From CAZKUN01 sp964555935 (GTDB lineage Bacteria; Armatimonadota; Zipacnadia; Zipacnadales; VGFC01): a stretch of 27,869 bases of DNA. This document shows, piece after piece, positions 13,806 through 22,322 of this stretch. Where the stretch lies: the NCBI GenBank assembly GCA_964555935.1, contig CAZKUN010000108.1:1-27869 (forward strand), given 5' to 3'. A program made the position numbers and the translations under genes. The stretch's first letter is position 1. Each line of letters begins with the position of its first letter. The notes under the pieces are model-generated. The model ran no database searches. It saw nothing but the letters and a program-made list of their open reading frames with translations, and was not told where the DNA came from.

Positions 13806-14770
13806 GCGAACAGCTTCTGCAGCACTACGAACTGATGATCGTGATCCGGCGGTTTGAGGAGACGCTGTACGATCTCTACGGGACAGGCGTGATCATGGGG
13901 ACGAGCCATTTCTGCGCGGGCCAGGAGGGCGCGGAGATGGGCGCGATCGGGGCGCTTCGTCCGGACGATTTGGTCAGTTCCAACCACCGCGGGCATGGGC
14001 ATTTCCTCGCCAAGGGCGGCAGCGCGAAGCGGATCATGGCGGAGCTTTGGGGCAAGGAAACTGGGTACGCGTGCGGCCGGGGCGGATCGCAACACATGGC
14101 GGACTTCAGCCTGGGTTTTCTGGGCTCAAACGGCATCACGGCCGGCATGATCCCGGTCGCGACGGGGGCGGCGCTGAGCCAGAAGATGCTCGATACGGAT
14201 GGGGTGGTTCTCTGCTTCTTTGGCGATGGCGCGACGGGACAGGGAGCGTTCCACGAGGGCGTGAACCTCGGCGCCGTGTGGGACCTGCCGGTGATCTACT
14301 TCTGCGAGAACAACCTCTACGCGATGAGCACGCCGATTGCGGAGGTGTTTGGCGAGCCAGAGATCGCGAAACGCGCGACGGCGTATGGCATCCCCGGCGT
14401 GGTTGTCGATGGGCAAGATTACTTTGCGGTTCGCGAGGTGGTGGAAGCCGCCGCCGCGCGCGCTCGCGCGGGTGAGGGGCCGACGCTGATTGAGGCGCTG
14501 ACGTATCGGTCCTTCGGGCATTCCAAGAGCGATAAGTGCGAGTATCGGACGCGTGAGGAGGAGGCCGAGTGGGCGGAGCGGGACGCGATCAAGCTGATGC
14601 GCGAGGCCCTAGTGGCGCGCGGCTTGCTGGACGAATCGAAGAACGCGGAGATCGTAGCGAGCGCCGAGGCGACGATTGAGGAGGCGGTGAAGTTCGCGGA
14701 GGAATCGCCCGAGCCATCGCCGGACACGGTCTGTGACGGGTTGCTGGCGTGTCAGTGTCCGGTGGACTGA
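13802..14770 (+). CDS. ThDP-dependent 2-oxoacid dehydrogenase E1 component, alpha subunit
   Basis: 322 aa, the normal size for E1-alpha of pyruvate, acetoin or branched-chain dehydrogenases. The thiamine-diphosphate motif starts GDGATGQGAFHEG at residue 141 and ends ENN at 169-171. SSNHRGHGHFLAKGG and GRGGSQHMAD are typical E1-alpha segments near the active site, and YRSFGHSKSD matches the later conserved loop. E1-alpha works as an alpha2-beta2 heterotetramer, but no E1-beta gene follows: the next gene is an MFS transporter on the other strand. The start overlaps the upstream stop (ATGA) with GAGG at about 5 nt, so it is the last gene of the ketosynthase operon. The substrate could be pyruvate, acetoin or a branched 2-oxo acid; sequence does not decide. 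Confidence 0.9.
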   Translation: MSEQLLQHYELMIVIRRFEETLYDLYGTGVIMGTSHFCAGQEGAEMGAIGALRPDDLVSSNHRGHGHFLAKGGSAKRIMAELWGKETGYACGRGGSQHMADFSLGFLGSNGITAGMIPVATGAALSQKMLDTDGVVLCFFGDGATGQGAFHEGVNLGAVWDLPVIYFCENNLYAMSTPIAEVFGEPEIAKRATAYGIPGVVVDGQDYFAVREVVEAAAARARAGEGPTLIEALTYRSFGHSKSDKCEYRTREEEAEWAERDAIKLMREALVARGLLDESKNAEIVASAEATIEEAVKFAEESPEPSPDTVCDGLLACQCPVD

Positions 14771-14786
14771 GGGGAACGGCGCCGGC

Positions 14787-14806
14787 CGCAGGCAGGAATG
14801 CCCGCG
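14787..14806 (+). repeat. Mini-hairpin after the operon
   Basis: CGCAGGCA-GGAA-TGCCCGCG with one mismatched pair, followed by CCACGG. Close relative of 8057-8076. It lies in the 54-bp gap between convergent E1-alpha and MFS genes. Confidence 0.55.
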
Positions 14807-14824
14807 CCACGGGACGGCGTTGGC

Positions 14825-16039
14825 TTATGGGCCGGCGCTTTCGCGGACGCTTGCCTTGCCTCGGTGCCAGACGACGGCCTGGACGGCGAGCGTCGCGGCC
14901 ATGATGGATGCCACGAGGACGTATGGCGCGCGTAGGTTGACGTGCTGCGCGAGCAAACCCCCAAGCAATGGTCCCATGAAGACGCCACACGCGAGAATGG
15001 CCTCGTGGACGCCCGCGAGCTTGCCTCGGTCGCTGGTGCGACCGTGGAGGCTGTGGAAGAGGCTGACCGAGTAGACCAACCCCGAGCAGACACCGGTTGC
15101 GACAAAGACGAGAGCGAAGTGGATGGGCGTATCCGCCCAGAGGAGGCTGATCATGCCAACGATTGCGATTGCCTCGGCCACGGCGACGGGCCAACGCCGG
15201 TAGGCCCACCGCGTGGTGAAGATCGCGAGGAAGAACGCCCCCGACTGTCCCGCATGGTAGGACCCCACGAGCAGGCCGCGCAGGCGCTCGTCGTATTCGA
15301 GGAACTCGCCCAGCTTGGGGAACAGGCTGCCCACGGCGCCTGCGGCAAACCATGCGGCGAAGGTCCCTACTCGGCCCGCGAAGAGGAGCGAGGCCGTGTA
15401 GGGATTGGTAGAACCGTTGCGCGCGTCCGCAAGATCCTCGGCGGTGTCCTCGCGAGCCTTGTTGCGCACGAGCGTGAGCAGAACGCCCAGGAGCACGGCG
15501 AAACCGATGAGTGATGTGAACACGAGCCGTTGACTGGGCAGGCCCGTCTCCTGCCAGTGCGCCCAGAGGACGCCCGTATAGATCGGCCCGACCATCAGCC
15601 CGGCCGACCACGAGCAGTTGAAGATGCACATGCGGCGGGCGAGTCGGCGCGGACTCCTGCCTGCGAGATCAGCCAGCCACGCCTGAGCGGCGGGCCAGAA
15701 GAACGCCATCGACGAGCCGCCGAGTATCGGGATGAGCAGGAGAACTCCGATCCGGTTGGCTCGCGAGGCACAGAAGAGCGCCAGGCTGATGCCGATCAGC
15801 GATGCGTAGACGGAAACGCGGCGGCCCACCCGGTCGCTGATGGAGCCTGAGAAGAGGCAACAGATCGAGTAGCAGAGGGCGCCGACGGTACCGAGAAGTC
15901 CGAGCTGGAAGGGCTCGGCATTGAAGGAAAGGCCCGTCTCCTGATAGGATTGGCCAGAGGCGCGGATGAGCAGGTCCATGATGAACGCGGCGGCGATGAG
16001 TATCGCCAGATGGCCGCGATCCGGAAGTCGCTTCAACAA
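14825..16039 (-). CDS. Major facilitator superfamily transporter
   Basis: 404 aa with about 12 hydrophobic segments in two halves. GSISDRVGRRVSVYASLIG is the MFS loop 2-3 motif (GxxxDRxGRR), and the central loop VRNKAREDTAEDLADARNG separates the halves. The C-terminal half has GLVYSVSLFHSLHG and GVFMGPLLGGLLAQ. Drug or sugar efflux/uptake is possible, but nothing fixes the substrate. Two consecutive TTG codons begin the frame; the first is preferred because AGGA lies 7 nt upstream. It is convergent with the ketosynthase operon, so export of the operon's product is possible but unproven. Confidence 0.85.
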   Translation of the reverse strand: MLKRLPDRGHLAILIAAAFIMDLLIRASGQSYQETGLSFNAEPFQLGLLGTVGALCYSICCLFSGSISDRVGRRVSVYASLIGISLALFCASRANRIGVLLLIPILGGSSMAFFWPAAQAWLADLAGRSPRRLARRMCIFNCSWSAGLMVGPIYTGVLWAHWQETGLPSQRLVFTSLIGFAVLLGVLLTLVRNKAREDTAEDLADARNGSTNPYTASLLFAGRVGTFAAWFAAGAVGSLFPKLGEFLEYDERLRGLLVGSYHAGQSGAFFLAIFTTRWAYRRWPVAVAEAIAIVGMISLLWADTPIHFALVFVATGVCSGLVYSVSLFHSLHGRTSDRGKLAGVHEAILACGVFMGPLLGGLLAQHVNLRAPYVLVASIMAATLAVQAVVWHRGKASVRESAGP

Positions 16040-16155
16040 TGTGGATTCCTAAGGCAAAGCACGTTGGCGCGGCGGGCGCGCGAATGGGCTGAAGTTCGGC
16101 GCCCGGAGCATAGCACCTTCGCGCCAATTCCGTGCGATTTCTGCGCTTCGGGGTA

Positions 16156-16184
16156 TTGACATGCGATCCGTTTTGTGGTTTACT
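16156..16184 (+). promoter_or_regulatory. Sigma-70-type promoter of groES-groEL
   Basis: TTGACA (16156-16161), a 17-nt spacer, TTTACT (16179-16184). Predicted transcription start is near 16191, just before the CIRCE operator. Confidence 0.8.
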
Positions 16185-16194
16185 CCCGGCGCTG

Positions 16195-16221
16195 TTGGCA
16201 CTCGTCAGAAGAGAGTGCTAA
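16195..16221 (+). promoter_or_regulatory. CIRCE operator (HrcA binding site)
   Basis: TTGGCACTC, 9 nt, GAGTGCTAA. Consensus is TTAGCACTC-N9-GAGTGCTAA, so a single base differs. It begins a few bases after the predicted transcription start, where HrcA would block transcription without heat stress. hrcA itself is not in the window. Confidence 0.93.
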
Positions 16222-16246
16222 CTGAGGCGATAAGCTGACCGCTCGT

Positions 16247-16270
16247 CGCTCTGCTCCGCCATGCAGAGCG
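16247..16270 (+). promoter_or_regulatory. Hairpin in the groES leader
   Basis: CGCTCTGC (16247-16254) pairs with GCAGAGCG (16263-16270) around an 8-nt loop, between CIRCE and the groES ribosome-binding site. It may stabilise the mRNA leader; no defined role. Confidence 0.4.
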
Positions 16271-16327
16271 TCCTGTGGCCAGCATTTCTTATCTCAGGAC
16301 CCCGTTGAAAGGTGGTGCGCAAACCCC

Positions 16328-16651
16328 ATGCTGAAACCGCTGGGTGGCCGCGTGCTGATCAAGCCTCTAGATTCCGAGGCGAAGAGCAGTGGCGGCATCA
16401 TTCTCCCCGACTCGGCCCAGACGAAGCCCTCCGAGGGCACGATCATCGCCGTAGGTGATGGCAAGCTTCTCGACAGTGGTGAAATCCAGGCGATGTCGGT
16501 TGCCGTAGGCGACCTCGTGATTTACTCGGAGTACGCCGGCACGGAGATCAAGGTCGCTGGCGACGATCTCCTGCTGGTGGACTGCGATGCTGTTCTAGCC
16601 GTGCGCGAGCCTGATGCGAAGCCGAAAAAGAAGGCCAAGAAGAAGAAATAG
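16328..16651 (+). CDS. groES: Co-chaperonin GroES
   Basis: 107 aa. Heptameric lid of the GroEL chamber. MLKPLGGRVLIKPLDSEAK opens the domain, the mobile loop SSGGIILPDS carries the IIL triad that contacts GroEL, and YSEYAGTEIKVAGDDLLLV is the conserved C-terminal core. It extends about ten residues beyond the usual length as a Lys-rich tail (KPKKKAKKKK), which standard GroES lacks. GAAAGGTGG lies about 12 nt before the ATG. groEL follows after 92 bp under the same CIRCE-controlled promoter. Confidence 0.97.
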   Translation: MLKPLGGRVLIKPLDSEAKSSGGIILPDSAQTKPSEGTIIAVGDGKLLDSGEIQAMSVAVGDLVIYSEYAGTEIKVAGDDLLLVDCDAVLAVREPDAKPKKKAKKKK

Positions 16652-16743
16652 CCGACCGCGCGGCGTCTCGCGCCCGGGGCGGCGTGTAGCGAGGAAGTCG
16701 CGCAGGTTTTTCGGCTGATTAGTCAACAGGAGGAACTGAGACC

Positions 16744-18357
16744 ATGGCGAAGATGCTCGCCTTTGACGAGGAGGCCCGACGCGCGCTGGAACGCGGCATG
16801 GATGCNNNNNNNNNNCTCGGCCCCAAAGGCCGTAATGTAGTCCTCGACAAGAAGTGGGGAGCCCCCACGATCACCAAGGACGGCGTCACCGTTGCCAAGG
16901 AGATCGAACTCGAGGAGCCGTATGAGAACATGGGCGCCCAGCTCTGCAAAGAGGCGGCCAGCAAGACGAATGATGTCACCGGTGACGGGACCACGACCGC
17001 GACCGTTCTGGCCCAGGCTGTTGTGAAGGCCGGCTTGCGCAATGTCGCCGCGGGCGCGAATCCCATGCTGGTGAAATCCGGTATCGAGGACGCCGTTGCT
17101 GCCGCGATCGCGGACGTGCGCAAGCACTCCATCGCGGTCAAGGACCACGCCGACATCGCGAGCGTCGCCGGTATCGCCGGCAACGATCCTGAGATCGGCG
17201 AACTGATTGCCGATGCGATGGACAAGGTTGGTAAGGAAGGCGTCATCACCGTCGAGGAGAGCAAATCCAGCGACACGACCGTTGATGTTGTCGAGGGCAT
17301 GCAGTTCGACAAGGGCTACATCTCCCCGTACTTCGTGACAGACGCAGAGACGCTCGCCTGCGAGCTTGAGAAGCCGCTGATTCTCATCCACGAGAAGAAA
17401 ATCAGTGTCGTTGCTGATCTCATTCCCACGCTCGAGGCGTGCAGCCGTCAGGGCCGTCCGCTTCTCATCATTGCCGAAGACGTCGAGGGCGAGGCCCTCG
17501 CGACGCTCGTCCTGAACCGCATCCGCGGCATCGTTCAGTGCTGCGCGGTCAAGGCTCCGGGCTTCGGCGATCGCCGCAAGCGGATGCTCGAAGACATCGC
17601 GACGCTGACCGCCGGCACGTACCTGTCCGAGGATCTGGGCATCAAGCTCGAGAACCTCGAACTGGACCAGCTCGGTCAGGCGGAGCGCGTCATCATCACC
17701 AAGGACGAGACGACGATCGTCGAGGGCGCGGGTTCGCTCGACGCGATCCAAGGCCGCATCGGCCAGATCAAGGCCGAGATCGAGACGACCGACAGCGACT
17801 ACGACCGTGAGAAGCTGCAGGAGCGCCTGGCGAAGCTCGCTGGCGGTGTTGCGGTCATCAAGGTCGGCGCCGCGACCGAGGTCGAACTCAAAGAGAAGAA
17901 GCACCGTTTCGAGGACGCGCTCAGCTCGGCCCGCTCGGGTATCGAGGAGGGCGTGGTTCCCGGTGGCGGCGTTGCGCTTCTGCGCTCGAGCAAGGTCATT
18001 GATGGCCTGATCGAGGCCGAAGAGAACGACGACGTGCAGGCCGGCCTGAAGATCATCCGGCGCGCGCTCGAGGAGCCGATTCGTCAGATCTCCGAGAACG
18101 CGGGCCACGAGGGCTCGGTCGTCTGCAACAAGGTCCTCAGCGCGAAGGGCTACAAGCAGGGCTTCAACGCGTTCAGCGAGGAGTACGAGGATCTCGTCGC
18201 GGCTGGCATCATCGATCCGGTCAAGGTTGTTCGGACCGCGCTCGAGAATGCCGCCAGCGTCGGCTCGATGGTTCTCACCACCGAGGCGCTCGTAGCCGAC
18301 AAGCCGGAGAAAGACGCGCCGCCGATGCCCGGTGGTGGCGAAGACTACGGCATGTAA
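16744..18357 (+). CDS. groEL: Chaperonin GroEL (with a short assembly gap near the N-terminus)
   Basis: 537 codons as assembled. LGPKGRNVVLDKKWGAPTITKDG and GDGTTTATVLAQ are the ATP-site motifs, EEGVVPGGG the chaperonin signature. The tail is EDYGM preceded by PGGG rather than repeated GGM units. The ten N at 16806-16815 fall where homologues read A-LADAVKVT-LGPKG; eight residues should lie between A and LGP, so about 25 bases are really missing, and 25 keeps the same frame as 10. The intact protein would be about 542 aa, normal for GroEL. AGGAGG is 10 nt upstream of the ATG. ATP-driven folding chamber in the cytoplasm with GroES. Confidence 0.97.
   Translation: MAKMLAFDEEARRALERGMDXXXXLGPKGRNVVLDKKWGAPTITKDGVTVAKEIELEEPYENMGAQLCKEAASKTNDVTGDGTTTATVLAQAVVKAGLRNVAAGANPMLVKSGIEDAVAAAIADVRKHSIAVKDHADIASVAGIAGNDPEIGELIADAMDKVGKEGVITVEESKSSDTTVDVVEGMQFDKGYISPYFVTDAETLACELEKPLILIHEKKISVVADLIPTLEACSRQGRPLLIIAEDVEGEALATLVLNRIRGIVQCCAVKAPGFGDRRKRMLEDIATLTAGTYLSEDLGIKLENLELDQLGQAERVIITKDETTIVEGAGSLDAIQGRIGQIKAEIETTDSDYDREKLQERLAKLAGGVAVIKVGAATEVELKEKKHRFEDALSSARSGIEEGVVPGGGVALLRSSKVIDGLIEAEENDDVQAGLKIIRRALEEPIRQISENAGHEGSVVCNKVLSAKGYKQGFNAFSEEYEDLVAAGIIDPVKVVRTALENAASVGSMVLTTEALVADKPEKDAPPMPGGGEDYGM
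16806..16815. other. Assembly gap (10 N) in groEL
   Basis: Placeholder; comparison with the invariant GroEL N-terminus predicts about 25 missing bases encoding LADAVKVT or close to it. Confidence 0.95.
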
Positions 18358-18383
18358 GTCGGATCCGTAACCGCAGCAACTAT

Positions 18384-18420
18384 CAGCGCCGGCCCTTGGA
18401 TTTGGGGGCCGGCGCTGTTT
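18384..18420 (+). terminator. Rho-independent-type terminator after groEL
   Basis: CAGCGCCGGCCC (18384-18395) pairs perfectly with GGGCCGGCGCTG (18406-18417) around a 10-nt loop, followed by TTT. The T tract is short, so termination may be partial. It lies 27 bp after the groEL stop. Confidence 0.75.
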
Positions 18421-18437
18421 GCGTTCTGCTCGCGGGC

Positions 18438-18457
18438 GACAGGCGGGGACGCCTGTC
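18438..18457 (+). repeat. Mini-hairpin, CTACG-flank family
   Basis: GACAGGCG-GGGA-CGCCTGTC, perfect 8-bp arms, followed by CTACGG. It lies between the groEL terminator and the convergent CreD-like gene and may terminate the latter. Confidence 0.6.
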
Positions 18458-18469
18458 CTACGGAGAGGT

Positions 18470-19686
18470 CTACGCGTCGGTGGGAGGGTCGACGCGCTCG
18501 CGCAGCTTCGTGCCAAGCGAGGGCTTGTGCGGCTCGGGCGACGGAGGCTGGGAACCCAGCTTTGTCTCCCAGTCGACCTTGGCCGTGAGATGCATCAGAA
18601 TGGCCAGCGTGAGCACGGCGCCGATGGTGACCGCGAGCCCCGTGTAGCCGGGGAAGAAGAACGAATACGAGAACAGGACCAGGAAGATGATCTGTGATGG
18701 CGCGGCGACGGTGAGGGTGAACTTGGCTCCCGCGGCTCGCAGGAGGTAACTCACCACCAGCACGACCGAGCAGATGGCGGCGATTGAGAATGCCAGGTGC
18801 ATGTGGACATGGTCGACGAGGTAGGCAAGTAGCAGGTGGAACGAGAAGAATGCTGCGCANNNNNNNNNNTCACCAGCAGCGATAGGAAGAAGAACAGCCC
18901 GATCGGCGCGAAGGCGCTGACGCGCGTTGCCCATGGGCCCGGGTCAAGCTGCATCGGCATGTCGATCGCCACGCCGAGGCCGGTGACGAGGCTCTTGAAT
19001 TCCCACGTGAGATCCCACCCGTCGGGCGTTTCAGTCTTCCGCGTCGGCGCGAGGGTTGCGTCGGGGAAGTCGATGCGCGCGAAGTTGGTGCTGACGGCGA
19101 TGGTGCAGTTATCGACCTGCGCGGTCGCTGGCCCGAATGAGTAGCGCCACGTATCGAGCCCGCGGGAGCGGTAGTGGACCGTGATGGGGACCGTCTCGCC
19201 GGGCTCGGCCGAGGCGGTGATGCTGACGCCCGAGACCCCACCGGACGCGTCGCGCGCGCGGGTCTTCTTGATGCTGAAGTCGAGCCCGTCGTATGTCGCG
19301 CCAGGCGATGGAAACTGTAGCGTGGCCTCGATTTCGCGGGCCCAGACCGAATCGTTGGTGACCGTGTAGTCGCCGGTGAACTCGACCTCGTAGGTGCGGT
19401 GCCAGATCAGTCCCTTGCGCCGGAAATCGGCTCGCAGGTTGACGTCAATCTTGGAGGAATCGAGCAGTAGCGGCTCGTGCAGTTGCCCGCCGGTTGCCAC
19501 ATCGCTGAGCGCGGCGACCGTCGGGGCAGCCTGCGCGTGTTTCCCGCCCCAGAGCCCCTCGACTCTTGGCCTGAGAGATGCCTCGCTACGCGAGGTGCGG
19601 GAGTACATCGTCCCCGATAAGATTGCCCACGCCGCCGTTGCGATCCCGAAAATGAGCACCACGCCCGCCAGTCGTGACCCGTTCAT
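18470..19686 (-). CDS. CreD-like inner-membrane protein, interrupted by an assembly gap
   Basis: An N-terminal membrane segment (VVLIFGIATAAWAIL) is followed by about 230 residues of beta-rich extracytoplasmic domain, and after the gap come several membrane helices. CAAFFSFHLLLAYLVDHV, SVVLVVSYLL, SQIIFLVLFSYSFFFPGYTG and VTIGAVLTLAILMHLTAKVDW match the C-terminal region of the CreD family. CreD is linked in E. coli to the CreBC regulon and envelope integrity; here no creB/creC is adjacent. The frame differs on the two sides of the N run, so the real gap is 2 mod 3 bases long, probably some tens of bases covering the conserved HPMNYFFLA-like helix start. ATG 19686 is preferred over the upstream GTG/ATG options because GAGAGGAGC precedes it at about 6 nt. 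Confidence 0.75.
18860..18869. other. Assembly gap (10 N) in the creD-like gene
   Basis: Placeholder. Flanking coding frames disagree unless the true length is 2 mod 3. Confidence 0.97.
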
Positions 19687-19791
19687 ATCCACGCTCCTCT
19701 CGGCCAGTTCACATCGCAACTACATTGCTAGACGCTGGTTCGCGCCCGGCGGTTCGCTCGTCGCGGCACTTCACTCGCCCTTGCGAGTCAG

Positions 19792-22200
19792 CTAAGGCGC
19801 GCGTTCAACGACGGTGAGCGTGAACGTCTGCTCATCCTCGGCCTGGAACTCGGGCGCGTCCTTCGCGAAGTACTCCGGCCGGTACTGATCGGCTTTGACC
19901 TCATCGGGCCAGGTGCGTTTGGCGACGACGCGGACGGGGAATTGGCCCGGCTGAGGCGGCGTGCCCGACAGGACGCCCGTCGCCGCGTCGATGGACAGCC
20001 ACGGCGGTCCCTCGGCCAGGGAGAACTCATATCCCTCGCGCTCCCAGTACGCGTAGCCCGGTTTCTGGTAGCGGTACTGCAGGTCGCCGTCGCAGCGTAA
20101 GGTCTTGACGGTGCAGGTGTGTGGCCGGCCAGCCTCGGCCTGGAGGATGGGCTGGCTGTAGATGCGAGGGCAGGGGATTTCGAGGGCCCACGATGGGCCG
20201 CTGGGCGTCCCGAACATGTCGATGGCGACGACGCGGTAGGCGCTTGAGTTGGGCGCGTCGCCCGTCGGTGAGACGACGCGCATTTCGGAGTGGTCCGTGG
20301 CGGCGACGAAGGTTGCGGGCACTTCGCCGAGGGTGTGGACCTGGTATGGCTCCTTGCTTGGCCTGAAGCCGCGCCGGTTGGACGCGTGGACCTCGTATCG
20401 CACGAGTAGCGGGCCCCGGGCGCTTCGGTTCCATGTCAGCCACAAGCCGTCGTCGCGTTCATCAAGCGCGAGGTCAACGGGCGGCATCGGGCCATCCCAG
20501 CGGAAGACCTGAGTCGGCGCCCAATCGCCCCAGAGGCCGGCCTCGTTGCACGCTCGGACGCTCCAGTAGTAGCTGTGATCGGGACTGAACATGCCCGTGA
20601 ACGGACTGGCGTGAGAGTTGGTGTCAATGATGACATCGAAGGCCGGACGGTATGGGATCTTGAGATCCGGACGCCGGCTGACGCGGATGCGGTAGCGCAA
20701 CGCGTTCTCAACCGCGCTCCAGCGGAAGTCAGCGGTCGCGTCGCGGATCGTGGCGTCGGCGGGAGGGTACTCGAGTTCGGGTGGAGGCGGCGGGGTGATG
20801 TTCGCCGTCTCCCGGTAGGCGTGCGTGATGCGCAAGCGGTGCGGCCCGTCCGTCGCATCGGTGTAGCGGATGATGTTCTTCCCCAGTGACAGGCGCGGCA
20901 TGGCGAGCGGCGCGGTGAGGAGCGTCGTGTGGATATGGAGCGATGTCAGCCGGGCAGTGCCGAGGCGGATGCGGACATGGTAGCGGTAGACGGGTTTGTC
21001 GGTCTTGACGCCCAAGAGCGCATCCAACTCCGCCGAGCACGTCTGCGATCCGGCGGCCTCTGAGTCCCAGGCCAGTTGCCACGCCCGCCCGTCGAGCGAT
21101 GCGTCGACTCCGGCTGACGAGGTGTCGAAGGTGGCGGAGACTTCGGCGCCGGCGATGACATACGGGCTTTCGATCGTGACGACGAACTCGGCCCCCTCGC
21201 CATGGCCGATGATCGCCCTCCCGTCGGCTGATACTGCCTTGCGTGATGAGGTGCAGGCGGCGAGCCATTCGTCTGTCGGTTGGGCGGTGAGATCCAAAGC
21301 CGAGTTCGCAAAGTGGTTGATTTCCACGTCGCCGGGCGTCTTGCCGACGTTGTCCCAGCGGTACGTGAGCTTCTCGCCTGGCCGGAGCGTCAGGTGCATC
21401 TCATGGCCGAGCGTGATGGATCGGTGGGGCGTGTCATCGCTACCTAGAAGCGCGGAGCCTGTCTCGCCGCGGCCCCATTTTGAGAACAGCGGACCGTAGC
21501 AGTGCTCGCGAATCGCCCAGTACGAGTCGCGCATGATCTCGTCGCCGGAGATGATGCGCTCGTTGTCGGGGCCGAGGTAGAACGCGTTTTCGTCAGTGTC
21601 GATGAACTGCAGTCGGCCATCGAGGGGGAGTTCGCTCATCACGTGTCCGTGCATGGAGCGATTGATGGGATCGAGTCCTTGGGACTGTTCGTTCAGCCCG
21701 GCGGCGAAGGCGAGCGCGCAGGTGACGCTACCCATGTCGTCACATAGCCCGGCGCCATAGGTGTTGAAGTGCCGGACGGGATCGTGCAACTCGCTATGCA
21801 GGAAGAGCGGAAGCGCGTGGTACCGGTGCGTCCGGGCGAACTCGTAGAGAAAGAGGATCTTCTCCCGGTCATCGCGCGCGCCGTGAAGGGCCTCGGCGAG
21901 GATGTGGTCGATATCGCGCCAATCGCCGCGCCTGTTGATGACGACCCATGGGTCGATGATGGGCGTGTCGCCAATGTTCGCGAGCGAGAGCGAGATGTTC
22001 GGCTGAAAAGCCACGTCGAGATTCGAGTAGCCCTGCAGCAGCGTGTTGTCCATGTCCGCCGTTCCGCCGAGGTTGATCGTGTAGGCATGGCGGGATGAAT
22101 CGATGACGTCGGTGGCGACGGACTGGGGCTCGGATGCGATGAACGCCGTGTCGGCGGCGGCGGGTTGCGCAACCAGTAGGGCGATCAGCACGCTCGTCAT
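19792..22200 (-). CDS. Secreted transglutaminase-like protein with FN3 and Ig-like domains
   Basis: 802 aa. MTSVLIALLVAQPAAAD is a short signal peptide. Residues 100-210 look like a transglutaminase/cysteine-protease fold: GAGLCDDMGS (C153), GHVMSE (H186) and FIDTDEN (D201 or D203) supply a Cys-His-Asp set in the right order. A beta-rich region (260-460) follows, then an FN3-like domain (475-570, ending YYWSVRACNEAGLWGDW), a second one (573-675), and a putative Ig domain (690-800) with LSIDAATGVLSGTPPQPGQF, the He_PIG pattern. It probably acts outside the membrane on peptides or polysaccharide-bound protein. The ATG has GGAGG 6 nt upstream; earlier in-frame starts would precede the signal peptide. 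It is divergent from the DUF4838 gene, with 122 bp between the starts. Confidence 0.8.
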   Translation of the reverse strand: MTSVLIALLVAQPAAADTAFIASEPQSVATDVIDSSRHAYTINLGGTADMDNTLLQGYSNLDVAFQPNISLSLANIGDTPIIDPWVVINRRGDWRDIDHILAEALHGARDDREKILFLYEFARTHRYHALPLFLHSELHDPVRHFNTYGAGLCDDMGSVTCALAFAAGLNEQSQGLDPINRSMHGHVMSELPLDGRLQFIDTDENAFYLGPDNERIISGDEIMRDSYWAIREHCYGPLFSKWGRGETGSALLGSDDTPHRSITLGHEMHLTLRPGEKLTYRWDNVGKTPGDVEINHFANSALDLTAQPTDEWLAACTSSRKAVSADGRAIIGHGEGAEFVVTIESPYVIAGAEVSATFDTSSAGVDASLDGRAWQLAWDSEAAGSQTCSAELDALLGVKTDKPVYRYHVRIRLGTARLTSLHIHTTLLTAPLAMPRLSLGKNIIRYTDATDGPHRLRITHAYRETANITPPPPPELEYPPADATIRDATADFRWSAVENALRYRIRVSRRPDLKIPYRPAFDVIIDTNSHASPFTGMFSPDHSYYWSVRACNEAGLWGDWAPTQVFRWDGPMPPVDLALDERDDGLWLTWNRSARGPLLVRYEVHASNRRGFRPSKEPYQVHTLGEVPATFVAATDHSEMRVVSPTGDAPNSSAYRVVAIDMFGTPSGPSWALEIPCPRIYSQPILQAEAGRPHTCTVKTLRCDGDLQYRYQKPGYAYWEREGYEFSLAEGPPWLSIDAATGVLSGTPPQPGQFPVRVVAKRTWPDEVKADQYRPEYFAKDAPEFQAEDEQTFTLTVVERAP

Positions 22201-22322
22201 GGCGTCCCTCCAGGGATTGTGAATCCTGGGTTCGGTGCGGGTGGGTCTCGGGCCTGCCGCGAAGGGAATGCCGCTCGCGTGCGCGAATTCGGATGCACAC
22301 CTGACAACCCGGAGGCTGGACC
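22201..22322. promoter_or_regulatory. Shared divergent upstream region of two secreted-protein genes
   Basis: Both start codons have strong Shine-Dalgarno sequences (GGAGG at 22311-22315 for the plus gene; GGAGGG at 22206-22211 for the minus gene). A stem of CCAGGGATT with AATCCTGG (about 22210-22229, one bulge) touches the minus-strand ribosome-binding site. No clear -35/-10 pairs are seen. Confidence 0.4.

Noticed and set aside
16723..18516. Antisense open frame (597 codons) opposite groEL
   Set aside because: Opposite-strand openness over groEL is a common codon-bias artefact; the sense strand is unambiguous.
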